Below, in pieces: positions 1 through 11,897 of a stretch of DNA of 64,000 nucleotides. The number at the start of each line of letters is the position of its first letter. Positions within the stretch are counted from its first letter, which is position 1. A program made the position numbers and the translations under genes. Source of the DNA: Gautieria morchelliformis (lineage: Eukaryota; Basidiomycota; Agaricomycetes; Gomphales; Gomphaceae); the NCBI GenBank assembly GCA_015179125.1, contig WHVA01000168.1:145968-209967 (forward strand), read 5' to 3'. The notes under the pieces were generated by a model. That model was not told the origin of the DNA. It made no database searches and saw only the letters and a list, made by a program, of their open reading frames with translations.

Positions 1-215
1 ATTGAGGGATCCCGCCACTAGTGCTCCGTACTGGTCCCTCAGCACTCACTCCTTCGGCCTTCGGAATCGGATCACCGACTCAAAGGTATCTAATTCGGCG
101 TGAAATTTGTCAATGCATCTCCGGCCGATAGATCTAGTCAGGGCCGGTCACCGCGGACCAGTATAGTCCAAGCAACCTCGAGTTCCTGTTCTACGCCCCT
201 CTGATCATTCCAACA

Positions 216-2383
216 ATGTTCTTCACAACTCTCTCCATCGGTGCAACCTCCCTAATCCTCCTATGTACGCATTGGTATATTCAAGGCCTCAGGGTATATG
301 GTAGCCCTTTGTCACTTAGGCTAATGCTGAACTCTCAGTGCTGGACAGAAAGTAAATTATACCCCCGGGTATAGGCAGCTGCTGGCGCCTTCAAGTTTGG
401 CCGGTGCCGTCATTCCTACTAACTTTTGGAACCTTGGATACATGTGGCCATGGATATATCGAGAGAGCTGTGCGTACGAATCCGCTCATCCCGTAAATTT
501 GTCTTATATTGTGCCACCCAGCATTCTTTAACTTTACACACGATATTATTTCCATCGTTCCTGTCCTTACGGGCAAAGCTAGCTACTACACATGTTCTGT
601 CGACGTTTTAAAACAGCTCCTGGGCAATGAGAACAAAACACGCCTCGTCAAACCTCTTGATATAACCCTTGACGAGTAAACGTCTCAACCCCCTTAAACC
701 CATTATGCTTCTAACATAAATGCAGTCTTTTGGGGCCCAGCTTAGCTTCAGCCAGCGGAGACGTGTGGCGACGTCATAGAAGGGTAGTGGCACCTGCATT
801 CCACACGAAAATGTATATTTTTGTTTTCTTTTTCGTCTATGTTACTTATTATAAACTGGCACACGCAGCTTCACTGCTGCACGAGCCGAAGCAGCAAACA
901 TATACAATGAAATGATGCAAGCTGAAGAGTGGAGCTATCATGACCAAGTCTCCCTCCCAGAAGTCAATCAGCTAATGTTGAAGGTAGATAGACCCTCTTT
1001 CAGAGCGCGGGTGCGTTTCAGCTGATCCTGGTAATTCATTACAGTTTTCCCTATTGATGATTGGACGTTGTGGGTTCGGCATTCCGATGCCCTGGTCTCC
1101 TGAAAAATCGAAACATAATAAATTATCATTTGAGGAGTCCGTTCTATTAGCAGCCGAAACACTCATGCCTCGTGTAATTCTCCCTTCGTGGGCATTCAAA
1201 CTCCCAATACAGAAGTGAGTTTATATGCTCTCCTTAATAACGATTACCTTCTTATACCATAAAGGCTCCGGGAAATCGACCACGCATGGGAGTCTTTCAC
1301 TAGATACACCAAGCGACACATACGTGAAAATCAGGCCGAGGTCGAAATGCAAGAAATGCAAGAAAATAGTGAAGGGGCCGGATACATTCTGCGTCGTCTC
1401 GTTGCCTCATCAGGTGAAGGCGCAGGAAAGTTCAGTTTGACAGAGCAAGAAGTCGTGAGTCCATCTCATTAATATTCATATTTCTCCCGCTTACGACGCT
1501 GCATGCCATCCTATTAAGATGGCTGATATATTTACTATCATGTTCGCAGGTCATGGTAGGTGAAGGCAGACATTTTGATTATATTGGCTGAAGAACACCA
1601 TAGAGACCACCGGAAGCGTCTTAACAGCGACTCTGGGTTACCTGGCGATCCATCAAGGCGAGCAGGAGAAAGCATACATGGAAGTGATGGGCCGTGCCTC
1701 GAGTCTAGGAATTTTGGTGAGAGACGGTATAGCGTCTAACCCTCTTGTTATATATGCTGACAGAACTCAAGGACATTGATGAACCTGCGAATCTTGCTCA
1801 TCTAATGGCTTGCTTCATAGAGGCCGGAAGATTATTCCGTAAGCTTTGCAATGTAGTTGATTGTACTTATTCTTAACTCTCGTCCCAGCTGCTGCTTTGA
1901 TGCTGGCACGTACTATGGCAGAAGATACACCCATCAAAGTCGAACGGCCTCTCGAAGAGACTGTGGTCTTACCAAAAGGTTCACGCATTATCTTCGAGAT
2001 AATCGGGATGCGTGAGTGTTCAAGATCGTTTGCGTCAGGGGTGTTCTACATTTCGACTCATACGAATATCGTTACCAATAGTCCGCAACCCCAATACATA
2101 TCAAAACCCGGGGGAATTCATACCTTCACGATGGTACGGAGTTGCAGAACCCGATCTTCCCATGTTTGGTTTTGGACCTCGTGGCTGTGTTGGGCGGAAA
2201 TTCGCGATCACCGAGGCAGTCACTTTCCTAGCTTATCTCCTCCGAGATTGGAGGCTCGATATTAAACTGAAAGAGGGGGAGACGAGAGCACAATATGAGG
2301 CCAGAGTAATGGGTGTAGCCTGTAATCAAGGTACTGCCTTCTCTGTGGGACCGGTCGCTCTAGAATTGGTGAGGCGTTCCTGA
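216..2383 (+). CDS. Cytochrome P450 monooxygenase, multi-exon
   Basis: Haem-thiolate monooxygenase, probably anchored in the ER membrane. The chosen ATG at 216 opens a hydrophobic anchor (MFFTTLSIGATSLILL). In-order exons then give AGAVIPTNFWNLGYMWPW, SGDVWRRHRRVVAPAFHTK (helix C region, 745-812), CGFGIPMPWSPE, the I-helix start MFAGH followed by TTIETTG (about 1540-1620), the K-helix ExxR motif as EAGR (1820-1831), and the haem-binding loop FGFGPRGCVGRKFA (2165-2206) with the cysteine ligand. The stop follows LVRRS at 2383. About ten short introns separate the pieces, and exon joins read in frame by eye. The I-helix has a splice junction where the usual acidic-Thr pair lies, so exact residues there depend on splicing. 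The subfamily and substrate cannot be assigned. Nothing in the neighbourhood suggests a biosynthetic cluster. Confidence 0.88.
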
Positions 2384-2723
2384 AATTGGGTGGTATCGTA
2401 CAAAATATCGATAAACTGGCGCATATCTATGGCGGACTAATTATTGGCTGTACAATACATGTGTAACGGCCATGCATGGTACGGAGGAACTTCAGCGAGC
2501 GTCGTTGGCAACTTGGAGGTGGCAGGAGATTGGGGATCAGCAATAATGTCGCATGGATGCTGCTGTGAGGCTCTTACATTTACAAGTCCGCAAGATCATA
2601 CTGGACTTGAAACGAAGTGACAACGGGTAGAGCCATTTTCCCGGTATATGAACGCTGCGCTTATGTAGTTTGTGCCGTCACGATGTCACAGAATTTAAAC
2701 ACGGCAATGTACTTATTCTACTG

Positions 2724-4257
2724 ATGTCGTTCATCCATAAATCATCCATCCTTTCCAAACGCCAGAGCCCATACAATGCGTCTGTAGCCCTCTTTGAAGC
2801 GTCTTCGAAGCCGACCTCCGAGTCTCCGAGCCGTCGATCCAACAGGTTGCAAAGCAGATCTCCTGAACGGCCATGCGCTGATGAAAAGAGTCCCCCTAGC
2901 TCTTCAAAGTTGGAACTAGACATTGAAGATGCGGTTGGAGTTTGCGAATCAGAGAGCAATCCAAAACGAGTAATTTCAAGTCGGAAGCGTAAGGAGACGA
3001 CTTCATCCAAGTCTGTGTCTCCCAGGAAAGTCAAGGCCATTCGTCTGGCACTTGACGTCCCTCATCCTCCTCCAGAACAATGGCGAGAAACGTACAATGC
3101 CATCAAGGAGATGAGAAAGGACGGGGGCGCGCCGGTCGACGAAATGGGCTGCCACATGGCTGGGGGACCTGTGGAAGATGCTAAAGTTTGTGATGACCCA
3201 TCTTGACTACTCACTGAGGCGAACGTCCGGTAACAGACCAAGAGATTCGTTACGCTGGTCTCATTAATGCTTTCTTCTCAGACGAAGGATGAAGTAACAC
3301 ATTGTGCTGTATCGAACTTACGCACTTCTCTGGGAGAGTTGACTGTGGAGAATGTATTAGCTGCTGACCAGGCAATCATCTCTGAGGCGATAGGAAAAGT
3401 TGGATTTTGGAGGAGAAAAACCCAGTGAGGACTGTGGTGTTTCAGCATGGTTCGCAGGCCCTAAGATCTGTTGTAGGTATATCAAGCAAGCGGCCCAAAA
3501 GATACAGGATGAATTTGGGGGCGAGATACCCAACACCGTTGATGGCCTTTGTTCTCTTCCCGGAGTAGGCCCAAAAATGGCATTTCTAGCCTTGCAGGTG
3601 CCACTTTGTTAGCGACCAACACAGCCATTGAAAATCGCTAACCCCTTTGAAATAGGTCGCGTGGAATCTGTAAGTATTACCATAATTTGGACCATGAACC
3701 CTCCAACTTCACTCTGGTGCAGTAACATGGGTATCGGTGTGGACGTTCATGTGCATCGTATCACAAACAGGTTAGGATGGCATAAGCCACCTACTAAGGA
3801 TCCCGAACAGACCCGGTACCTGATACCTTGTTCGGAGTACTCCCCTCATTAGTACTAATACTATATGAACAGTCTCAATCTTCAATCGTGGCTCCCGACA
3901 GACCTCCACGGCGAAATCAACCCTCTTCTTGTTGGCTTTGGGCAGGTGGACTGCTGCTCTGCTTGCTGCCATGGCACCTACCTTAATGCACTAACACTCC
4001 TTGTATAGACCATATGCTTGCCCGTGGGCACTCGGTGCGACATCTGTACCTTGAGCGCCACGGGTTTGTGCCCAAGTGCCAAAATTAACAAGTCTAAAAG
4101 TCGCAAAACAATTGCAAAACGGGCCGCATTGGCGAAGGTCGCAGTTGAAGTTGGTGGAAGTGTGGTCGGTTCAACTGACGAAGGTCTTAGAGCATCTCTC
4201 TTAGAAAAGACTACCGAAGACGGTGAGGAAGGAGACATCATACAGGATAACTCTTAA
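2724..4257 (+). CDS. NTH1: Endonuclease III homologue (bifunctional DNA glycosylase/AP lyase)
   Basis: Base-excision repair enzyme that removes oxidised pyrimidines and nicks at the abasic site, acting in nucleus and mitochondria. The ATG at 2724 gives a basic, Ser-rich leader ([20 protein letters not shown]) that may be a mitochondrial targeting signal. Domain pieces in order: [20 protein letters not shown] (about 3079-3138); [10 protein letters not shown]; the helix-hairpin-helix LPGVGPKMA with the catalytic lysine (about 3557-3583); [21 protein letters not shown] with the catalytic aspartate (about 3731-3781); and [20 protein letters not shown]. The C-terminal iron-sulphur loop reads C-x6-C-x2-C-x7-C (about 4017-4077). 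The last spacing is two residues longer than the x5 of the bacterial enzyme. About five introns are present. No frame break was seen. Confidence 0.88.
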
Positions 4258-4366
4258 AGTAGACGGTAGAGAGTAACTACTGACATCAACCAAGCATGGT
4301 AGGGTGACAGGATTCAACCGGAATAAATTTTGGTATAACAAGTGTAGCCTGCCGATGATAACATGG

Positions 4367-6115
4367 CTACGGAGGTAACCGTATGGTGATATTTTCTACA
4401 ACATATTCCGAGTCCGCATATCCTAGGAGCTGTGTGATGTAAGCACTGTGCAAGGAATGGTTATGAGTCTATCAATGCACGCAACCGGGAAACACATACC
4501 TTTTAAGGCCCTTGACTCGATTGATTTCCGCCCAGTTGTAGTTAGCGAGTCCTCGACCAACCTCGACAACGTCCCATCCTTCTTCTTCTTCTTCCGTCTC
4601 ATTAGGGGTCCGGATTCCACCATCTGCCAGAGTCTCTGTCACGGTACTGGAACTACTCGAAGGCGTCAACGTCGTGTCATTCATTGACCCTGACCTGGAG
4701 AGAGGCTCAAGAGAAGCAATTGAAGAACTCAGGGACACAGCAGGCAAAAGAGTGGGTGTGCTCGGCTGGGTTATAGGCGAGCCATCGAGATATGTCATAT
4801 ATGGATCTAAAATCCTGGACGGAGCACTATCTCGATCGTCTGGACCCTTTTTACGCCGCCGCACGGCTATCCGCACGGCTTGTCCAGATGCAAATCCGCC
4901 ACGGACGTCTACGACCCCAGCTGGGAGGAGCCGGCCGCCAGAATCACGCCGTGAGAGGACATGATGGGCGCCTGTGTCGATGATCACTGAGCCGGAAGGT
5001 GTTAACGTATGAGATGTCCACGATTTAAGGTCTGGTAAGGGTGTCGGTGAGGGCGTAAACAATGTGTGTGGTGGCCGGGTGGTGGGGGTGCAGGAATGCG
5101 AATTATCAGTCGAGACGGGCTCAGACGGAGAAGCAGCTTGAATTGAGCGGTTATACTCAATGATACTTAGTATATTTTTCGGGTTTTTACTGCTTGTGAT
5201 GACCGTGGCCGTTCCAGCGCCAGTGGCAATCTCAGCAGCGATGAGTTTGGTTTCCATGCCTCCAGTACCAAGTTTGGACCCCAAGGATGTGGTGTTGACT
5301 GTGGTAGACCGAAGTGAGCCCTCGTGAGCTTGTTCAGGAATGTGAAGAGAAGACATGCCTTCTGCACGAATTGCACTTATTGAGGATACCACGTCAATAG
5401 CCTTGGCAAATGGATCTTTCCGAGGGTTTGCGGTGTACAGGGCCTCGACATCAGTGAGAAGGAAGAGATAGTCAGCATGCAACATGGACGATGTGATCGC
5501 AGAAAGGGTGTCATTATCTCCAAATTTAATTTCCTGCCAAGCTGGGGTTAAGGCAAAACTCCTAAGGGTGAGGGGTGTACGCACCCGCACAGCAACCGTG
5601 TCATTTTCGTTCACGATGGGTATAACACCCATATTTAATAATTCGGTTAGAGTGTTCACCGCGTTTAAGTACCTGGACCGCTGAGATTTGATTTAGAGAA
5701 CACGCATTGAGATACAAGGTGATGTGCAGACCTCTGAGATATCGCCTCGAGTGATAAGAACTTGAGCAATAGGTTGTCCCAAGTGACCAAAGAGGTCATC
5801 CCACAAAGCGATCAAGCGACCTTGACCAATTGCAGCCAAAGCCTATTCTAACGGCTCGAAAGTCGAGGTATGATGGAGTGTTTGTGGACTTGCCTGGTGA
5901 CCTGCCAACGTTTTGGGCTTTCCCATCATGTCCATTCGTTTCAGGCCGACGCCAATGGCACCCGAACTAACCAGGACGACTCTATGGCCGTCATTTTTCA
6001 GGTTCAAAACCGTCTCAACAATAGAGCTTAAAATGGATAGCAACGGTTGATGTGTTGCTTCATCAACGATGGACGAGGTTCCCAGCTTTATTACAATCGT
6101 ATAGCTCCTCTTCAT
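4367..6115 (-). CDS. PRO1: Glutamate 5-kinase
   Basis: Catalyses ATP-dependent phosphorylation of glutamate, the first step of proline synthesis, in the cytosol. The ATG at 6115 opens the amino-acid-kinase domain ([12 protein letters not shown], then [13 protein letters not shown]). Further exons give [40 protein letters not shown] with [27 protein letters not shown], and [19 protein letters not shown]-terminal PUA-type domain follows ([20 protein letters not shown] to [14 protein letters not shown], about 4830-4990). The last exon reads [18 protein letters not shown] before a TAG at 4367-4369, typical of fungal Pro1 ends. One intron of about 54 bp near 5550 happens to stay open in frame. The gene looks intact and converges with NTH1, whose stop is about 110 bp away. 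Confidence 0.9.
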
Positions 6116-7117
6116 GGTACGGCTCGCAGCTCAAGAGCCAGCCAACGAATCCTGCGGACGATGCTAGGTGGCGTCTTTTGTGTGTGACAAAGCGACAAGA
6201 TGTCACACTACTGAATTAAAAATGGCGCTGATTAATTTTAGCAACACGAGACCTGGCGCGGCGCGGGTTTTCACGCGTTTTCACTTTCCACATTGGAAGG
6301 GCTAGCACCTCCGATTCTGCGTTTCAAGTTATTACCGTAAGAAATGCTTTGCATTTGACGGTCTTCCAGACTCTGATGTCCGGTGAGCCCTCATCTTTAC
6401 TGTGTGCCAGGCTGAGACATGTGTACGCATCAGCATCTCGACTTCGCCCAGGTTATGCGTTCAGGGTGAAATTTTAGCCATTCATGAGCTACCCCATGAA
6501 TTTATCAATGGAATATCACTCACCTCCAGCGGATATGAGAACTTTCGCCAACCTTGTTCGCTTCAGCGTGTCCTCCTGAACCTACCGTGACGCTCCGTCG
6601 GATTTGTAGAACCAGTTATGAGCAAGTTGGTTTGTATGCCGTGGATCTCCAGGCAGGATCCATGGCATATAAACAATCTACCCATGGCTGGTTCTAGCCT
6701 GTATGTACGAGTGGCAATAAACTATTTGCATGGCGCTATTTCAAGCTGTCGGGGCCAGGCCGCATAGCGCTATCCAGCTTCACCATGCGTTCACAAAGGG
6801 GTATCACGAGCTATGTGGCGCTTTAGACCCACGCACTGAGCTATGGTGCATTACATATGTGGAGGTTAGCCTATGGCTCTATGCGTACTATTTGATCTAA
6901 GTATCAAAATGTATGTATACTTTCCTTTTTTCCTTGATGTTTCTGCTGGCCCCTATTCCATGATCCCTGCATGCAAATAATACTACATTGTCACATAAAT
7001 TTCAAGATAAGTAATGCTAGCTAAGTTCTACAGCTGATATAATCCCTGACACCTTTCTAATGATCACAATCACACTTGCCACTAGTCTCAGACAACAGGC
7101 TCTGCCGATAGCCATTG
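6116..7117. other. Intergenic region between PRO1 and ATG15
   Basis: About 1 kb upstream of PRO1 and downstream of ATG15. Only short open frames without recognisable motifs are present. The 200 bp next to PRO1 should hold its promoter. I see no RNA gene, tandem repeat or element end here. Confidence 0.5.
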
Positions 7118-8741
7118 TCACCACTCGCCTGGCTCAAGGAACTGGCCATACTCCCAACTGTAACACTCCTGTCAAGTTTCGAAAGACACCTGAGCTTGAA
7201 AATTACACAAAACATAATGCTGAGAGTACTTACCACGCAGTCGTCTTCAGGTTTAGCTTCAGGCACGGCTGGCTCTTTGGCCACACTTCCGTTGTTATGA
7301 GGGTCGTTCCAGTCCTTCGCAAGTAATTTATCGACGATGACCTTGATCGGATGAGTCCGTACATCGACGTTCCACTCCCACTTAGTCACTGTGTCGTAGA
7401 TGATGGACTTGCCCATATGACAACTAGTGATACCGCGGCCACCATCAGTATCGAAGGAAGTTACATGGGAAAAAGAACCGACCGGCTCTCCATAGCGTAT
7501 CCTGCGATCGCGCACGTAGATATTACACCGTTACATGTACCCATGGGGATAGGGTCGGCGGTATGGTAAACATGAGTAATATGCTGTGTAGAAGGCTGTC
7601 ATGATGTCAATGAACCAGCCGTAAATTACGATAAAAATTGCATACCGGGGATGGCAAGTGGAGTCTGGCCGCCGCCATCTTCTCGCCAGGTGCCTCGAAA
7701 GTAACGACGGGCGCTCCAAAGGTGACACCCAGAAGCGAGGCTAACGCGCCCCCCAAAGAGTGTCCTGGCAAAAAATCAGTTGTGTTTATATGCGAGCACA
7801 GGCAAGCTAACCAATAAGCCATATAGTTGAATTAGGGTACATATATGATACATTGTTATATAAGTTCTAGGGGGAACAGTCAGCGAGTACGATAATTAGA
7901 AGAACAGAGTACCACACCGTTCCAATGGGATAAAAGAGTGTATCCTCCATGAGGCTCGCCTCCAGACAATCTTGATCGCACTTCGATCCACCAGCATAAC
8001 AACCACACACCGGTTTCCACGTGAAATCAACACGCGCGCAACAGCAAGAAAACAATAAGTTATCATTGAGTTTATCTTTCCGCGCCGTTGGCCCTCCACC
8101 TCCAAATAATCCGGCCGATGTTCCTTTGATAGAAATAACTACGGTACTGTTGTCGGCAGTTGTGAAAACATGCCCGCGGAAGCCGTCCTCGTCTTCTTCC
8201 CAGCCAAATGGGAAGCTCTGGAAGTAAAAGGAGCATCTTACTGGTGATGAACATGACACAGGGAGAAACATACGATGTTCCAATTGTGCCCTAGATCATA
8301 CCACTCGCGTCCATCTCCATTGTTGGGATAAGCGTAGGCATTGTTTGTCATCTTAGCAAGATGCAATAATGACTCCCTGTTGGTAACGTCTGGCCCGAGA
8401 ACATCGTCTTCACTCCAAGATAACTCTTCAGGTTCGTCTTCATCACCCCAAGGAAACGGCTTCATGCGCGCCCGTGCGAACGAAGCGAACGAAGAGGGTC
8501 GATGAGTCTTTGTCATGCGCGTCATAAGCGTGTACGAGTCTCGAGTGCCATGGATGGTGTTCTGTGAAGACATCTCCTGTGGAACATCTGAGAACAGAAT
8601 ACGGCTCGTATTCGTGGCCACGTGTAGATGTCGAAGATGAAACGTCAATGGACTCGGACTTGGCTGATATACAAGTGGCACTTGGGTTGTTGTCGCGGAA
8701 ATGGCAAAGAGAAGCGAAACTAGCAGTGAAGTCGGCAGCAT
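7118..8741 (-). CDS. ATG15: Autophagy lipase Atg15 (class 3 lipase)
   Basis: Vacuolar phospholipase that breaks down autophagic and multivesicular bodies, delivered through the secretory route. The ATG at 8741 opens a signal-anchor ([18 protein letters not shown]). Conserved Atg15 segments follow in order: [72 protein letters not shown], the nucleophile elbow [13 protein letters not shown] (about 7740-7770), [20 protein letters not shown], and [18 protein letters not shown] last exon joined after EDDCV gives [16 protein letters not shown] and a TGA at 7118-7120. About six short introns are present. No lesion was found. It is divergent from the dead PRPP synthetase gene across a 460 bp shared upstream region. 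Confidence 0.9.
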
Positions 8742-9201
8742 TTCCTATGGAAATAAGTAGATACGAATGGTCAAGTTGTGTCCTCCTAAGTATGAGGTAG
8801 TAAGCCGCCGTTAGTAAGTCATTCGGGCCACGTGATCATCTCTCATGCCAAGTCATACCCTCTAGGCTCTGGACCTACGGCTGAGCACTTGAGATAAGAG
8901 CAGGCGGATTCCTTGCCCCCAAGATGTAAATCACTAGGACACCGTAATGGAAGCAATGCGTCACCCAGACGCCGCACTCAATGCAATTGGCAATTGCATT
9001 CAGACAGTGTCTGATACTGCAGTTTATCAAGCCGATGAGAAATCTTGATGCTTTGGGGATGAATTGACAACTACCGGGCCCCACAGGAAACCCCTTGATA
9101 AAAATGAGTGAACCATCCTATTTCATCATATATATTTTAGAGGGTTAGAAGCCCTTGTCTTCAACAAGGGAATGAAGCCATAGCAAGGCTAACTCAACAA
9201 T
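8742..9201. promoter_or_regulatory. Shared upstream region of ATG15 and the PRS pseudogene
   Basis: 460 bp divergent intergenic stretch. It contains one CACGTG E-box at 8829-8834 and a TATATATTTT stretch near 9127, upstream of the PRS start. No other element is evident. Regulatory use is inference. Confidence 0.35.
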
Positions 9202-10072
9202 ATGATACACGGTAACAGTATCAAGTTTCTTGCTGGCTGGTAAGCATTCCCTTGTGCACCCCCAAAACATTTTCCGATGACCCTTTTCAGGCAACAGTCA
9301 CCCTGCGCTCGCAGAGGAAATGGCCGAGCGGTGAGCTTATCACTGTTCGAGTACACCGAAATGGACTCGCGGTCCCATCGGTGCCTCCAGGTTAGGCATT
9401 CTTCTGACGCCAACCAGTTCTCCAACGGCGCTCAAAATCACACAGTCGGTCCGCGACGCCGACGTGTTCGTCAACGAATCGTCATCCAGTCTGGCTGCGG
9501 CGACGTCAACGACAACCTTATGGAGCTCCTCATCCTTATTTCTGCATGCAAGACCGCTTCAGCTCGTCGAATCACCGCTGTCATCCCTTGTTATCCATAC
9601 GCACGCCGGGACAAAAAGGATCAAAGTAGAGATGCTCGGTATCGCTGGGTGCGACCATGTAATCATTATGGATCTGCATGCTGGCCAAATTCAGGGATTT
9701 TTCGACATCCCTGATGATAATTTATATTCCGAACCCGTTATATTAAAACCCACATAGAAGGTTGGAGAGACGCAATCGTAGTGAGCCCAGATGCTGGGGG
9801 CGCCAAACGGTGCGTGCTCTTAGAAGGATGAGTCCGCTAGTATTCATGCCCAAGCCGGAGCAACTGCTATCGCGGATAAATTAGGCATAGATTTCGCTCT
9901 CATTCATCGTAAGAGACGTTCGAGGACACCAGATGCGCCTGAGAAAATGGAGCTTCTTGTGGCGATGTCCGGGGCAAGGTTAGCCCTGATCTAATCGCTC
10001 GTGACATGAGCTTAGGTCGCCATACTGGTTGACGACTTGATCGACATTAGGGCTGATCACAGTAGAGGATTT

Positions 10073-10223
10073 TGTTGGAGTTACAAGCATGACCCTGCCG
10101 CGTCCACAAGCACCCACATACGTGGAGCCCTTGAGACGCGAGTCGGAGTTCCACGGCTTTTCCTCAGTCTTATCACACACTAGTGAGACTGAGCTGACTA
10201 CTAGTACAGTACAGTTTCCAATA
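10073..10223 (+). repeat. 5' LTR of copia element
   Basis: Starts TGTTGGAG and ends CCAATA, immediately before the primer-binding site. It differs from the 3' LTR at three positions, all CpG in this copy. Confidence 0.93.
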
Positions 10224-10234
10224 GGTTATGGGCC
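10224..10234 (+). promoter_or_regulatory. Copia primer-binding site
   Basis: GGTTATGGGCC directly follows the 5' LTR. As I recall it, the Drosophila copia element has the same site, which pairs with the anticodon-arm half of initiator methionine tRNA rather than with its 3' end. Confidence 0.65.
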
Positions 10235-10319
10235 ATCCGTCCACGCTTTAAGTACCATACTACTGCGCGCGGATCTTCATCACCGATATCTTAGCTGTTT
10301 CCGATACTACCTCTCCACG

Positions 10320-11897
10320 ATGGTACTTGAATATCATGTCAGGGTGAAGGATTTGGAGAAGCTTACTGAGGGCTCTTGGCTCAAGTGGTCCAGGGAAATG
10401 GAATTTTCGTTCCTCGAAGCTGGCCTCATGGGCTACATCGATGGCTCCCTCGATGAACCGGCCGATCAGAAAAAGTCTGCTGAGTGGCGACTTATCAACT
10501 CGCGCATCATCGGCACCCTTGGGAAGCAAGTTGATGGTACGCTCCGTCGCCTCTTACTCCCTACCATGTCTGCCAAGGATGCCTGGAACCTCCTCAAACT
10601 TCACACCCATCACGGCGGTATGATCTCTAAAATTGACGCTCTCACCTTTACTATCGGCGCTAAGTTCGCTGACCTGTCTAAAACTGCCCACACCGTCGCT
10701 GAGATCGAGGATGCCGTCTCCAGCATTTACGATGAAGGCAGGGCTCCTATGCAGGATGAATACACTGTCCTTGTCCTTATGAATGCGCTTAAGGGGACGA
10801 GCCTTGATTGGGTTCGCAAGCACCTCCTTGCGGTATTCTCGAATGGGAAGTCTAAGTCCGTGCCGTCGAAGAATGAGATCATTGAGACGATCCACCTGGC
10901 TGCTCGCGAAAAGATGCACTCCACGACTGATAAGGTTAACGCCGCTAGGTCCGATCACCGCTCTGCTGTGAAGTGTACCAACTGTGGCCGCAATCACCCT
11001 TTCGAGCGATGCTGGAAGAAGGGGGGTGGCGCTGAGGACAAGGCGCCTGACTGGTTTAAAGAGGCCGAGAAGAAGAGGTCTGACAAGAAGCATAAGAAGA
11101 CGGAGAAGACTGCGAGAGCCAATGCTGCGAACGCTACGACCGACTCTAGTAGCAGCGATTCTGACGCTGCCAATGTGGCCTTCGATGTTGACGCATCCCT
11201 TGCTGCCGAATCTCGCCTCAATGATGGCTACTACTCTTGCACAGCCGTTGATCACGATGTCTCTCCTGTACCTTGCGACCATGCCCATCTAGCTACTGCA
11301 TCCGTTCCTTCTACTGCATCCGTTCCTTGGTGCGCTGACTCTGGCTGTACGACCCATGTTTCCCCTGTCCGCTCCGACTTCTCCGATTTCTTCCCTACCA
11401 CTAGGCGGATCAGACATGTTGGTGGCCAGTACCTTCCTGCAGCTGGCGTTGGGACGATCCGTCTGTGCTGTGGCAAGGGCAGACGTCTTATTCTGGAGAA
11501 CACTCTTTATGTCCCTGACGCTTCTCTCCGCCTCATTTCTGTTGGTCGCCTCGACGACACAGGCTCTGACATCACCTTTCATGGTGGCCGCTGCTCTATA
11601 AAAGGACCTACTGGGAAGCTCATTGCTCAAGGCACGAAAGTCGGCTCTGACCTGTATTACATCTCTGGCAACCCGTCACCCTTCCATGACAGGGTGAATA
11701 TAGCTCGCGCCGCTCCTGATCTCGCGACATGGCACAGGCGCCTCGGACATCTCAACTACGCCTCTATTATTGAGATGGCGAAGTCTGGCATGGCTCTAGG
11801 TGTGCCTGTCGACTTATCCTCTCTCCCCCCCCTTTGTGAACACTGTGTCCTTGGCAAACAGACAAAGACACCTATTCCCAAAGTCAGAGGGGGGTGA
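10320..11897 (+). CDS. Copia Gag, protease and start of integrase
   Basis: First open frame of the copia polyprotein. The likely start is ATG 10320 (MVLEYHVRVKDLEKL), because upstream codons lie in the LTR and primer site. It contains a Gag core (UBN2-like, GSWLKWSREMEFSFLEAGLM), a CCHC zinc knuckle (CTNCGRNHPFERCW, about 10975-11016), the aspartic protease motif WCADSGCTTHV (about 11329-11361), and the GAG-preintegrase zinc-binding segment (LATWHRRLGHLNYASIIEMA to CEHCVLGKQTKTPI). It ends in TGA right after a run of six G at 11889-11894. The second open frame starts there at -1, so pol is reached either by -1 slippage or not at all if a G has been lost. Confidence 0.88.
   Translation: MVLEYHVRVKDLEKLTEGSWLKWSREMEFSFLEAGLMGYIDGSLDEPADQKKSAEWRLINSRIIGTLGKQVDGTLRRLLLPTMSAKDAWNLLKLHTHHGGMISKIDALTFTIGAKFADLSKTAHTVAEIEDAVSSIYDEGRAPMQDEYTVLVLMNALKGTSLDWVRKHLLAVFSNGKSKSVPSKNEIIETIHLAAREKMHSTTDKVNAARSDHRSAVKCTNCGRNHPFERCWKKGGGAEDKAPDWFKEAEKKRSDKKHKKTEKTARANAANATTDSSSSDSDAANVAFDVDASLAAESRLNDGYYSCTAVDHDVSPVPCDHAHLATASVPSTASVPWCADSGCTTHVSPVRSDFSDFFPTTRRIRHVGGQYLPAAGVGTIRLCCGKGRRLILENTLYVPDASLRLISVGRLDDTGSDITFHGGRCSIKGPTGKLIAQGTKVGSDLYYISGNPSPFHDRVNIARAAPDLATWHRRLGHLNYASIIEMAKSGMALGVPVDLSSLPPLCEHCVLGKQTKTPIPKVRGG

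Noticed and set aside
10554-11288. A 244-codon antisense frame in the copia gag region
   Set aside because: It is the shadow of a strongly coding, GC-rich gag frame and has no recognisable motif.
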